From positions 78,774,919 through 78,838,918 of the forward strand of contig CM038465.1 of the NCBI GenBank assembly GCA_021464415.1: a stretch of DNA of 64,000 bases. Direction: 5' to 3'. The position numbers and the translations under genes are program-made. The notes beneath the pieces are model-generated. The model saw nothing but the letters and a program-made list of their open reading frames with translations, searched no databases and was not told the origin of the DNA. Below, piece after piece: positions 12,361-22,461 of the stretch. The DNA is from Lonicera japonica (taxonomy: Eukaryota; Streptophyta; Magnoliopsida; Dipsacales; Caprifoliaceae). Each line of letters opens with the position of its first letter. The first letter of the stretch is position 1.

Positions 12361-13552
12361 TTCAATTTATTTTTGCTTAGTTACTCAATTGGTAATTTGA
12401 TATTGGTACTAGTTCATGATCTTGGACCTGTGAAGAGAAAAATGTTGAAATCTTGTTTATAAATGGGAATCATATTTAAGTTGCTTTTTTCTTATTTGAA
12501 AATTCATCAAAACTTCTCTGTTTTTTACTGTTTGAAATTTTTGTTTGCTTTGTTTTTCTTTGTACTGCACTTTTGTTATGGAGTGGTACCAATTATCAGA
12601 GGCGGCCCTAAACTAATTGAGGTCCTAGGCGAGACGTTTTTTAAATTTTGATAAACTTAGTCATATATATAGAAGCATGTTATAGTTTTCACTTACACTT
12701 TACAAATATATATATTTTTTTAATATGAAATCGAAATTTAGAGTATACTTGCAATTTTACAAATATAAAAGTCTCAGAAGGTTTATCAATGTTATATATC
12801 CAAACTAAACTTAAATATATTATATAAATTACCAATGAGTAATATATTAAAGAAAAAAAAACTATAAAATTGATCGAGTTTCATTAAAATTTGTCTAACC
12901 TAAAAAATAATATTGAATAATAAGAACATAAAAAATTAATACAACCAAATTAAATAAAGATGAAAATATTAAAAACAAACAAAATAAAAAATATTACTTT
13001 AATATCAAATCATTAAAGTTATCTAATATAATAAGAGACATTTAAAAGACAATACTCTACAAAAGTATAAATTGTAAGAAAATGTGAAGAAGTAAGGAAT
13101 TTTTAAGAAAAAATATATTTAATAAAAGATGGTGAACCGAATTCTTAGTCAATTGTTATTAATTGCTTTAGAATCAACCGCCCCACAATTTCTTCCGCAA
13201 GCAAAGCCCTATGAACAACTATAAAAAAAAGGGCCCTCCCAAGTCAATATTATTAATTGCTTTAGAATATGTAAACTCACAAGTGAGGCCATACACATGA
13301 AAAAAAAAAAAAAGAAGTGAGACCCTAAGCAACTGCCTAGTTTGCCTTACACTTGGGCCGGATCTGCCGATTATAATGTGCATTTATATGGATAAACTGT
13401 TAGCAAAAATAACCGAATTATAGTAAAATAATAAGCTAGAAATTAAAGAGTTTAGAGAAAGGAAATTTGAAATTGAGTGTTGTATATCGCACAATGTCCT
13501 TAAAACAGTCACACTGCATCATCGAAATGCTTTAAGGCTTGTTAATGGCGAT
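12361..13552. other. 3' flank and intergenic DNA, possible hAT remnant
   Basis: No gene. About 12598-13370 is bounded by CAGAGGCGGCCC on the left and, inverted, CGGCAGATCCGGCCC on the right, which resembles a hAT-type MITE. I could not establish a clean 8-bp duplication. Confidence 0.35.
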
Positions 13553-14264
13553 AGGGGTGTTAAAGTCAATCCGAAAACTGACTGAACGAACCGAACCGAT
13601 TCGGACCGATTCGCAAAATCCCGAACCGAAAAAAACCGAAACCGAAAACAAGAAAACCGAACCGAAACTGAAAAGTTTGGTTTGGATTTGGGGTAAGCTA
13701 GTCTAAAACCGAACTAAACCGAACCGAACCGAATTATGTATAAGAAAAAAAATGTTAATATATACTTTAAAGTTACACGTTAATTATACTATAATATAAA
13801 AAAGATGACATTTTTTTAAATATATATTTTTTATTAATTGCATATTATGATAATCTTAAAAAAATAGTTATTAGCGCATGCCTTTATTATTTAATTAACT
13901 ACATAATGCTAAGATTTTTTTATCACATATATGATAGAAAAATAATTCATTATTTTATTTAATGTGTTTCATTCTTATAAATGTACAAATAAAATTGTAA
14001 TTAAATAGAAAATATGGTATTTATATGTTGCTCCTTGTTTGTAAAAAATAATCACTTTAATTTGAATATAAATCATTATTACATTACTATTAGTATTATA
14101 TTTTTATGTTAAATTGATATAAAAAAAATATATGTCAAAACCGAACCGAAAAGTTTGGTTCGAGTTTGGGTTTCGAAGATTTAGAAACCGAAACCGAACT
14201 TTTATATTTGGTTTGGGTTTGGGGTACCTTGGTTTCTACCCCGACCGAAACCGAAAACACCCCT
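13553..14264. mobile_element. AGGGGTG-type MITE rich in CCGAACCGAA (712 bp)
   Basis: The ends AGGGGTGTT and AACACCCCT are inverted. Both flanks contain ATGGCG in direct order (13545-13550 and from 14267), compatible with an imperfect 9-bp duplication. Subterminal regions are packed with ACCGAACCGAA on one side and the complement on the other. Related elements lie at 22990-23467, 30544-31016 and 31486-32017. No coding capacity. Confidence 0.65.
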
Positions 14265-15773
14265 AAATGGCGTCTGTTTCCCAGGACAAAAAGTTAAAGA
14301 GTGTTTACCTTAGCACTTGGGCGTCACTCACGAGCGAATTGATTATTGTTGAATTTTATCACTAGAAAATTCGAACCTAGAGCTAGAAGAAGGGGTGAAA
14401 AATAATGAATTGACTTTGTGTATGTGTATGTGTTTAACGAGAGAAGAACATCAATTTATACAAGAGAGAATGAACTTAGATGTTAATTGCATGCATTAAA
14501 CCGAAACCATTTTGGGCGATAAGTGCATGCATTAAACCCAAAACGTTTTAGTAAGTAAATCAGAGAAAAAATGTGGCCGCGAGCGGACATTTGTGATAAG
14601 CGCCTCCTACAAGCACGCAAAAGAGCCTTATTTTTCTTGAATATTTAATTTCATAAGAGGTGATCTCTTGTAAACCCATCCATTTTTTTTCAAAGTTTTC
14701 ATGTGGGACTTATCCTTTCCCATTTCATTTTTCATTTACCCCATAAACATTTTGAGTAAACAAATATACGATTTTGATGTTATTACGGGAGAGAACATGA
14801 ATCTATAATAATCTTTCACAACTTTTGATGTAATTACGGAGGAGAACATTAATCTGTAATAACCTTTCACAACTATGAGAATGTAAGGTCCCACTAAAAA
14901 ATTACCCTAAAAATTGCTCAAAAATGGCATTTTCACCCATTTTTCCAACATAAATAAGTTAATTATTTCTCTGTGGCCATGTGAACTATATATATCATTT
15001 GAGAAAATATTAAGTTTACTTAGTGTTCTGTACTTTACGTTATTATATCATAACTATTGTGTGTGTATTTTACATGGCTTTTTCCTCCCGCGACAAAGCG
15101 CATATGCTTTAAATCAAGATCTTAATATGAAACTATCCATTCATATATGGTATCACTGGTTATAGCTATTTCATCTGTGTATCAAGTTAATTGAACGGCC
15201 ATACATACCACGTCACCCCAAATATTTCATCCACATGCACCACCCAAGAACAGAAATTGGGATTGTAATAAAAGTCAGAGTCACATTACATAATTCTTCG
15301 ACAAAAGCAAAAGGATTAAGAAGATTCAAAAGTTGTTTGATAAACCGGAAATATTTGAAGATAAGAGAAAGTTACTTTTAACAACATTGATGATTAGATT
15401 AGTTAAACATAGCCAGTACAGAAAAAGGATTACATAGTACATAATACTGATGGAACAGTGATTGCTTGAGAAGTGAAACTACAAGAAGGGGCATTACGTT
15501 ACAGCTGCGGAAATGAAACTCCATTAATTATTTAGTTAGTTCAGCATCACACATATATAGGTTCTTGCATCATCCTCACCTTACTTCAGTCCCACAATTA
15601 ATTCCTAGACCCCATACTGCGGATTAGCCTAGCTGTTGGTAAACAAGTAAAATAAACAGAAGGAAAACAAGATATTAAGCAAGCCTCTCCTCAGCTCTTG
15701 GTTCGCGGATTTTGTGTTAGAAAAATAATAAAAGAAAACGTGGTTCTTTTTTATATCTTTCTTCTCCAGGGTC
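14265..15773. other. intergenic, no gene seen
   Basis: AT-rich, with a duplicated phrase around 14770 and 14823 (GATTACGG-like and GAGAACAT blocks). No supported gene. Confidence 0.4.
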
Positions 15774-15778
15774 AACAC
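15774..15778 (+). repeat. left target-site duplication AACAC
   Basis: AACAC directly precedes the left LTR and is repeated at 19289-19293 directly after the right LTR, defining the insertion. Confidence 0.9.
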
Positions 15779-16067
15779 TGTTAGAAATGATGATATTGAA
15801 TGATGATATTCTCCAACATAAATTAGCATTATTATTTGTAATTATTAAAGCTTAGAATTATTCTTCTTTTCCTTTATTCCCTCCTCCATATTTCCCTCCT
15901 TGTCTCCTCCTTTCTTCCTCATTTTAGGCTTCTTGTTTCCTTCTTTACTTGTATATATATTCATGTCAATTCCATTGTAAATGTATGAAAAGATTGTAAC
16001 AATGTAATCCATTATGGAATTCTTGCTCATTATAATTTCTCTATTTCTTGTGTTGTATAATTTAACA
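15779..16067 (+). repeat. left LTR
   Basis: Starts TGTTAGAAATG and ends TTTAACA (TG...CA ends). Contains a TATATATA box near 15953, which could drive transcription of the element and of the LBD cargo. Near-identical to 19001-19288. Confidence 0.93.
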
Positions 16068-16078
16068 TGGTATCAGAG
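16068..16078 (+). promoter_or_regulatory. primer-binding site (initiator tRNA-Met type)
   Basis: TGGTATCAGAG begins one base after the left LTR. It is the classic complement to the 3' end of plant initiator tRNA-Met used by Copia elements and TRIMs. Confidence 0.88.
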
Positions 16079-16387
16079 GACAACCTAGCCACTAGCCACC
16101 ACGACCTCGCCACCAACCACCAGCCACCACACAACCTCGCCACCAAGCCACCACACCTATCACCATTATCAAACAAATCAAATACGCCTCCAAACACTAC
16201 TCGAATCAAACTTTACGCAGCAAACCTGTTCAAATAAAACCACGTCCAAATAATTAATATTGAAGCATTCAGCCTGGCTGGCAAGACCATCAGGTAACCA
16301 CAGCTTAGTGCAAGGTTCGATTCCTACTAATAGCATTTTATTTTTCCTCTATTTCCTTACAAACTGCAACTGCCACATCATTGACAC

Positions 16388-16680
16388 ACAAACGCCACGT
16401 GTCAGCCACGCCAGCGCACGTGACATCCAGTCAGCGCCACGTGGCATCCAGTCAGCGCCATGTGTACGCCACGTGACATCCAGTCAGCGCCACGTGTACG
16501 CCACGTGACATCCAGTCAGCGCCACGTGTACGCCACGTGACATCCAGTCAGCGCCACGTGGCATCCAGTCAGCGCCATGTGTCCGCCACGTGACATCCAG
16601 TCAGCGCCACGTGACATCCAGTCAGCGCCACGTGGCATCCAGTCAGCGCCACGTGTCAGTCACGTGTCAGCCACGTCAGC
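16388..16680 (+). repeat. 21-bp tandem repeat array with about 14 G-boxes
   Basis: A degenerate unit of about 21 bases (CATCCAGTCAGCGCCACGTG) repeats roughly ten times. It yields about fourteen CACGTG hexamers within 300 bases, the core bound by plant bZIP and bHLH factors. The array lies in the leader between the primer site and the LBD start codon. Whether it is regulatory is inference. Confidence 0.8.
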
Positions 16681-17155
16681 GGTTAACGCCGTTTGCTTGC
16701 CGTCAGAATTGACGGAATATTCCAGACACCGTCAGATATATTTACAATTTCACCCCTGTACTTTCTGATATTTCTATTCTAGCCCCTAAACCTTCTTATT
16801 TTCCTATTCTAACATCAAGAGCCGTTGATCTCATTGCACCACTCATCCACTCGTTCAACTTCCCGATTCTCTCCTCCGTCAATCCCAAGCAACACCGTCC
16901 ATTTCCTCAGTCATACCATAACCGACAACCCCTAATCCATACCATAACCGACAACCCGCAAATTCCGTAAACTCCAGACCCTCGCCATCATCAAATGCCG
17001 ACATCTTTTTGCTCCGACCTCGAAATTCGAAATTCAAATTTCGAGATCGGCGCCTTTACCCTTTCACCAGCTTCCTGCCATTAAAATCAAAACACACCAT
17101 CCTCACTGTAAATGTCTCACTGCAAATCTCCCATTCAAATCCAATACAAACAGCC

Positions 17156-18472
17156 ATGTCGATCAGCATCCGCCAGCGAGGTACTCCATGTCCTGCCTGC
17201 TCTTTTCGCCGCAGAGCTTGTCCTCCTTCTTGTGAATCAGTTAAAATCTTTCCAAATGCGTATCATCGTCGAGATTATCACACAATCTTTTCCGTTTTCG
17301 GGGTAAAAAGTGTTGAATTCTTTTTACAACACGTACCGGATCACAAACATCGTGAAACTCTCGATTCGTTTCTCTTTGAAGCTAAGGCAAGAATCCTAAA
17401 TCCTGCTGGTGGATGCGCTGCCCTCCTTACCTCTCTTGATCAAAAGCTTGAGGCTCTGCAGTCACGAATGACGGCGTTGGAGGCTCGACTGGACAGCGAG
17501 TCTCCCAGGGTTAATCCGTCATTTTCCTTTGTCCCTCCTGCAAGTTCCTCAAGGGCCAATCCATCCGACTCCCTTGCTCACCCACCAGGCTCCTTCGCTT
17601 CTCCATCCGGCTCTGGTCGACGCCGCCACCGTTCGACCGGAAAACTGCCGGAGAAATCTCCAGCCTCCAGGTCATTTGCCTACCCATCCGGCTCCTTTAC
17701 TCACCCATCCGGCTCCTTTGCCTCTCCACCTGGCCCCTTTAACCCTCCTGCAAGTTCCTCAAGGGCCAATCCATCTGACTCCCTTGCTCACCCACCAGGC
17801 TCCTTCGCTTCTCCATCCGGCCTCTTTACTCACCCATCCGGCTCCTTTGCCTCTCCACCTGGCTCCTTTAACCCTCCTGCAAGTTCCTCAAGGGCCAATC
17901 CATCTGACTCCCTTGCTCACCCACCAGGCTCCTTCGCTTCTCCATCCGGCTCCTTTACTCACCCATCCGGCTCCTTTGCCTCTCCACCTGGCTCCTTTAA
18001 CCCTCCTGCAAGTTCCTCAAGGGCCAATCCATCCGATTCCCTTGCTCACCCACCAGGCTCCTTCGCTTCTCCATCTGGCCCCTCAGAGAATCCTCTAGAA
18101 CCTGGGGTTCTTCCGACCCAGGAAGATTTGTTGGAGCATCCTCACTACAAAAGTTTTTTAAAGCTCCTTTCATCAACCCCTGATATCCATATACCGACCG
18201 TGAATCTTTCAGAACACGGGGATCCTCTGACAGCAGTGGATATGCCGGCATATCCGACTCTGTCAGATTACCAAGTTGCTTTGGATGGTTTCTCAAAGGG
18301 GTCTCCTCAAATTAGTTCTGTTGCGGAGGTTGCCGGATTAATGACTCCGGATTGGACTACCTTAGGAGATATAGGATACAATTCGCTCTCTGCTTCTAAC
18401 TTCACTGATATCTTGAATTTTGGTGCTGATGATTCTCAGAATCCATCGCCTTTCTCTTTTTTATCTCAATAA
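17156..18472 (+). CDS. LOB-domain (LBD) transcription factor-like protein inside an LTR retrotransposon
   Basis: A 438-residue intronless frame. LBD proteins are plant-specific DNA-binding regulators of organ boundaries and lateral organs. The LOB domain lies at about residues 8-105: a CX2CX6CX3C zinc-finger-like block (CPACSFRRRACPPSC), a GAS-like block around IFSVFGVKSVEFFLQ, a conserved NP (family usually DP) in ARILNPAGGC, and a leucine-rich coiled segment (LDQKLEALQSRMTALEARL). Residues about 125-308 are a Pro/Ser/Gly/His low-complexity region with near-exact 43-residue repeats. The C-terminus is acidic and Ser/Asp-rich, as in activation regions. ATG 17156 is chosen because it is the first in-frame ATG and starts just before the Cys block. 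Many LBD genes have an intron inside or just after the domain; its absence here, plus the A-tract downstream, suggests a retro-copied mRNA. Function is untested, and the domain is divergent. Confidence 0.85.
   Translation: MSISIRQRGTPCPACSFRRRACPPSCESVKIFPNAYHRRDYHTIFSVFGVKSVEFFLQHVPDHKHRETLDSFLFEAKARILNPAGGCAALLTSLDQKLEALQSRMTALEARLDSESPRVNPSFSFVPPASSSRANPSDSLAHPPGSFASPSGSGRRRHRSTGKLPEKSPASRSFAYPSGSFTHPSGSFASPPGPFNPPASSSRANPSDSLAHPPGSFASPSGLFTHPSGSFASPPGSFNPPASSSRANPSDSLAHPPGSFASPSGSFTHPSGSFASPPGSFNPPASSSRANPSDSLAHPPGSFASPSGPSENPLEPGVLPTQEDLLEHPHYKSFLKLLSSTPDIHIPTVNLSEHGDPLTAVDMPAYPTLSDYQVALDGFSKGSPQISSVAEVAGLMTPDWTTLGDIGYNSLSASNFTDILNFGADDSQNPSPFSFLSQ
17533..18085 (+). repeat. 129-bp in-frame repeats in the LBD reading frame
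   Basis: Copies of the same block start at 17533, 17743, 17872 and 18001. The last three are exactly 129 bases (43 codons) apart and nearly identical. The first is longer because it contains an Arg-rich insert (GRRRHRSTGKLPEKS). Each unit contains smaller repeats of PSGSFTHPSGSFASPPGSF type. Spacing is a multiple of three, so the frame is preserved. Confidence 0.9.
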
Positions 18473-18614
18473 TGTGTGTTCCCTTCCTTCCGCACCACCA
18501 ACACCCTCGGAAACCTCTCGCCTCTCATATCGAAACTTCAGTTTATCTCTCTAAAACCAAAACCAAAGAAAGGGCCATCATTGACTACTAGCACCACTGC
18601 TACTCTTCCACCTC

Positions 18615-18617
<3 letters not shown>

Positions 18618-18662
<45 letters not shown>
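18618..18662 (+). repeat. 45-base A-tract downstream of the LBD stop
   Basis: An uninterrupted run of 45 A begins 145 bases after the stop codon, a normal 3' UTR length. It is followed by CAAAACC repeats. This fits a fossil poly(A) tail of a captured mRNA; a simple A microsatellite is the alternative. Confidence 0.6.
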
Positions 18663-18663
<1 letters not shown>

Positions 18664-18983
18664 AAAACCAAAACCAAAACCAAATTCCATTTTCTCGTAT
18701 CCAAGCTTCGGATCCCTAAGAGCCTCCTTCAGCTTGAGGGGGGGTGTTAAAGTAGATCTAAGCACATGCCTCCATGCTCCTGCACACATGCCTCCATGTT
18801 CCTGCTTCCATGCTCCACTGCTTCCGTATTCATTATGTTTTGTTCTTTAATTTCTTTAATTATGTAATTATAATCATTATGTTCTAGATCTAGTTTTCCA
18901 ATTTGTTGGAGATCATCTCATGTAGTAAAAGGACGCTTTCAGGATTTGCTTTCCAAACTCAAGCTGACCGCCCATTTGCCACC

Positions 18984-19000
18984 TTGAGTTTGAAGGGGGG
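18984..19000 (+). promoter_or_regulatory. polypurine tract
   Basis: TTGAGTTTGAAGGGGGG directly precedes the right LTR and would prime plus-strand DNA synthesis. Confidence 0.85.
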
Positions 19001-19288
19001 TGTTAGAAATGATGATATTGAATGATGATATTCTCCAACATAAATTAGCATTATTATTTGTAATTATTAAAGCTTAGAATTATTCTTCTTTCCTTTATTC
19101 CCTCCTCCATGTTTCCCTCCTTGTCTCCTCCTTTCTTCCTCATTTTAGGCTTCTTGTTTCCTTCTTTACTTGTATATATATTCATGTCAATTCCATTGTA
19201 AATGTATGAAAAGATTGTAACAATGTAATCCATTATGGAATTCTTGCTCATTATAATTTCTCTATTTCTTGTGTTGTATAATTTAACA
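19001..19288 (+). repeat. right LTR
   Basis: 288 bases, TG...CA ends, differing from the left LTR by one substitution (A/G) and one base of a T-run. Followed by the AACAC duplication at 19289-19293. Confidence 0.93.
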
Positions 19289-19575
19289 AACACAATTGAA
19301 AAAAATAAAGAGTCTATAAGTCCACTAGAAAGAATTGCCAAAAGGGAAAGGAGGAAATTAAATGAAATTTCTTGTACATCTTCTTTTTCATAAGATGCGT
19401 ACAATGCAGTCACGAGTATAGTTACGTGGTACTCCCAAGCTGTGCTAAATGGGCATGCCTTCATATATAACGTACTGATGAGGTACGGTGGGGTGTATAC
19501 CAAAGTACCATAAACAGAGTACTGCAAATTTGTGAACCAAAAAGCAGTTAAAAATGCATTTTCTAGTGAGAGAGG

Positions 19576-19610
<35 letters not shown>

Positions 19611-19796
19611 AGAATGTAAATTTTTTGTCACTCACATGGTTGCCTACCTCAGAACTAGACACGCTGTACATTACTACTGTTAGCAACAATAAGTTATATT
19701 AGACTACCACAACAAAAAAGCTTCATATCTACACTACTAATTAAAAATCATATATGTATATAAATATATGAATAATTAAAGATAGAAACTATGTAC

Positions 19797-20562
19797 ATTT
19801 TTAGCAGCTGAACTAAAAGCTTCGCGATGAGGTATCTCAGGATTGGCCACTTTGATGCGCTGTATCTCCTCCCTCCATGCCACACCACATAAGTAGAAGA
19901 AAAAAAGTTACAGCTTAATTTCACATTGAAATAACCAACTGCAACAATAATAAAGCTAGCAATTACGTAATACTAGAACACCTATATATATATATATGTG
20001 CATCGCAGGCTCACTTCATAAATCGATTGTAAGCAGATGGAAGCCTGTGCTTCTTCCCAGGTGCTGCAAAAACATTTGGGGAAAAAAAGAAGGAAAAAGA
20101 TGTAATTAAAGACTTCAGAAGTTAATTAATCTGATGATTAATGTTTCTCAAATGATCGAAAGAAGTAGTTTGAAGGGGGAAGCGTGGTACTTACGTTTGA
20201 TGACAAAGGGTGCTTTTTGGGGGCAATAGCTGATCAGTAGATGTTGATGAGGATGATGAAAATGAAGATGAAGAGTACTGTCCAATCTTCAAAACATGAC
20301 TGAATAAACCAGCAGCCTACAATAAACAAACCAGTCATAAGTATTGCAATACCAGCTACTATATATGAGAATACACAATATATATGATCTTCATTAAAGT
20401 AAATTTAGATATACTAATTAAATTAATCGATCACCTGAAGAGTGAAGACCAGTTTGGTGATCGAAACATTAGCCTTGCAAACGAGGTTTTGTGCTAAGAA
20501 AGGAGAGATTGCCGCAATGTCCGCATTTCACTATATCAGCAAGCTGTACATGGAATCCCAAC
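19797..20562 (-). pseudogene. CRABS CLAW-type YABBY gene, decayed
   Basis: Four YABBY-like exons sit in order on the minus strand with usable splice signals: 20562-20435, 20286-20195, 20063-20015 and 19872-19797. CRABS CLAW is the YABBY factor for carpel and nectary development. The first shown exon has VGIPC and VKCGHCGNLSFLSTKP, the CRC-type zinc finger (other YABBYs differ at NLSFL). The third and fourth encode an intact half of the YABBY HMG-like box ([33 protein letters not shown]). The gene is broken: the first shown exon has lost bases after VGIPC, giving a frameshift, and has TAA where the family has a Gln codon. The Ser-rich second exon is frameshifted before APFVIK. The upstream zinc-finger exon and the final exons were not found nearby. 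The LBD retrotransposon lies immediately beyond its 3' side. Confidence 0.8.
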
Positions 20563-20954
20563 CTGTACATATACCAGCAAGCGATTGATCATCAACTTAT
20601 TATTTGTTATTCAATATTCGTGCATACTCCATCTCTCAAATTAAATTAGGCCACATTAATTTTAGAAATTATATTATTTATTTCAAATTCATGTGATATG
20701 TAGCAAACCAGCCACCATTTCATTACAATTATGATATTATAATTTTGTCGGTTGATCACTTCCCTCTCTCAATGTTTCATAATATATATATATATTAATA
20801 GTGATTCCTAATTTGAGAGAGAGGCAGCATTCCATAAGCGCATAATATATATATATATTCCCAAAGAAGGATATCATGACTAATGCAACCTCACTTGCTT
20901 GAATGTGGTGTATGTAGGTGTTATACAAAACGTGTTTGTTTTCCATGTTTTATG

Positions 20955-21255
20955 TGTTAAGCATGATATTCATTGCGGTTTCTTCTCTGAATAGCTTAAG
21001 CTTTTGGGAGAGACGGCTCCTAATATGGTATCAGAGCTTGGTTCTCTTGGAAGTCCAAGGTTCAAGCCTTGGCACTTCCATCCCCATTTATGAGCCTTGG
21101 CACCTCCATCCCCCATCTCTTAATCTGAATCTACCTGTTCTGCTCTTGTCTGCTCATGTGAGGAAGGGTGTTAATAAGCGGAGGGTGTTAAGCATAATAT
21201 TCATTGCGGTTCCTTCTCCGAATAGCTTAAGCTTTTGCGAGAGATGGTTATATGT
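20955..21255 (+). mobile_element. small TRIM retrotransposon
   Basis: Two direct repeats of about 70 bases begin TGTTAAGCAT (20955 and 21186) and share ATTCATTGCGGTT, GAATAGCTTAAGCTTTT and GAGAGA. TGGTATCAGAGC (21026-21037), the initiator-tRNA-Met primer site, follows the first repeat. A G-rich tract precedes the second. The interior is about 160 bases. The right end is diverged, so its boundary is approximate and no target duplication could be assigned. Confidence 0.75.
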
Positions 21256-21494
21256 GTGTGTAAAAAAGAGAAGAAAATTTGATAATCAAGTAGGAGAATT
21301 GAACCACAAACATAAGCAATCTCTCTTGCAAGTTCACGGGATTAATACAATTAGTAGCATAGGATTAATACAATTAGTAGCAGATGAATAGTATGTGCGC
21401 GCGCACACACACACATATATATAATATCTAAAGTTCAAAACGATTACAGGCGTGAGGGTGTAGATTTTTTATCTAAACAGGCCCCAACTTAGGG

Positions 21495-21812
21495 GGTGTT
21501 TGTTTTTTTACTCTGAATACTTAATGAGGGTGTTTAAAGCATTTAAAAGTGTCATATGGTATTTGTTTTTTTAAATCATTAAGAGATTAACGACTATTTT
21601 TTTAATGATTAAATATTCAACATTAAGAGTCATTAGTCCCGCTGAATGCTTAATGCTAAATTTTAACCATTGTTTTATACAAAAACTTAAAATTTAGAAC
21701 ATCATTCAGAATAAAAAAACAAACAACATTTTTGGAGCTTAGATCTAGCATTTAGCACTTAGGAATCACTAATTAACATTCAGAATCAATGGTTCAAAAA
21801 AACAAATACACC
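21495..21812. mobile_element. MITE-like element with GGTGTTTG ends
   Basis: The ends GGTGTTTGTTTTTTT and AAAAAACAAATACACC are inverted, and the inside has scattered inverted TTAATG/CATTAA blocks. No matching target duplication found. Confidence 0.5.
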
Positions 21813-22026
21813 TTAATTAATTAAACCCATACTATCTCTAACTTAACACGTGCGGTATGGTTAGCGTTGGAGACAAAAAAAAAAATCCTCTTAAGGCAAA
21901 TTAATTAAGTACTAGCTAATTTAAAATAAATAAATAATTTTTTAATTAATGCATGTATGTAATTTGTCTGTTAAGCGAGTGGAAGTACGAGAAAAGCAAC
22001 ATAAAAGCAAAGACAAAATATTTACG

Positions 22027-22461
22027 GTCCGTTTGGATTGAGGGAATGGGAAGGAAAGGAAAGGAAAAGAGGAGGAGGGATTGCATTTCACTTGTTTGGA
22101 TAGATTTATAAGAGGGAGCGGAGAGGAAACGGAGGGATTGGGAAGGAATGCCAATCCCCTCTATTCCTTTATTTTGTTTCCTCCTAATATTGGGAGGATT
22201 GGGAGGGAAAGGAAAAGATTTTAATGATTTTTTCACGTTATTCCAAATTTAACCCTAATTTGTTAATAATATATTAAATCATTTTCCTTTCCTTTCTTTT
22301 CTTCTTTCTATCCAAACAAGATTTATTTTCATTCCATTCTTTTCTATCTTTAGCTATCCAAACAACAATAAAATTAAACTCATTCCTTTCCATTCTATTC
22401 CATTCCTTCCCCTCCTAATTAACTATTTCCTTTCCCTCCCTCCCCTTCAATACAAACGGAC
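22027..22461. mobile_element. MITE-like element with GTCCGTTTGG ends
   Basis: The left end GTCCGTTTGGATTGA and the right end TCAATACAAACGGAC are inverted, with purine-rich GGAAAGG repeats on one arm and the complementary TTCCTTTCC on the other, so the single strand could fold back. Short reading frames here are low-complexity by-products. No target duplication assigned. Confidence 0.55.

Larger units (their letters stand above)
15779..19288 (+). mobile_element. LTR retrotransposon carrying an LBD gene (3.5 kb, no gag or pol)
   Basis: The element is complete: a 5-bp duplication AACAC on both sides, LTRs at 15779-16067 and 19001-19288, a tRNA-Met-type primer site right after the left LTR, and a polypurine tract right before the right LTR. 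The two LTRs differ by one substitution and one single-base indel, so the insertion is recent. The interior has no protease, integrase or reverse transcriptase. It contains a G-box-rich 21-bp repeat array (about 16388-16680), an intact LOB-domain reading frame (17156-18472) in the sense orientation, a 45-A tract (18618-18662), and a second polypurine-plus-TGTTA junction near 18735-18750. It must have moved with proteins from another element, probably Copia-like judging from the primer site and short LTRs. Confidence 0.93.

Noticed and set aside
16260..16768. 82- and 63-codon frames between the left LTR and the LBD gene
   Set aside because: The frames read through the 21-bp G-box array and repeat the same peptide; no gag-like motif is present.
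17529..18098. 189-codon frame overlapping the LBD gene, and a 99-codon antisense frame at 17997-18296
   Set aside because: They are by-products of the 129-bp repeats and GC-rich codons of the LBD frame; no domain is seen in either.
19054..19689. 211-codon minus-strand reading frame
   Set aside because: It runs antisense through the right LTR and a TA microsatellite and matches no family.
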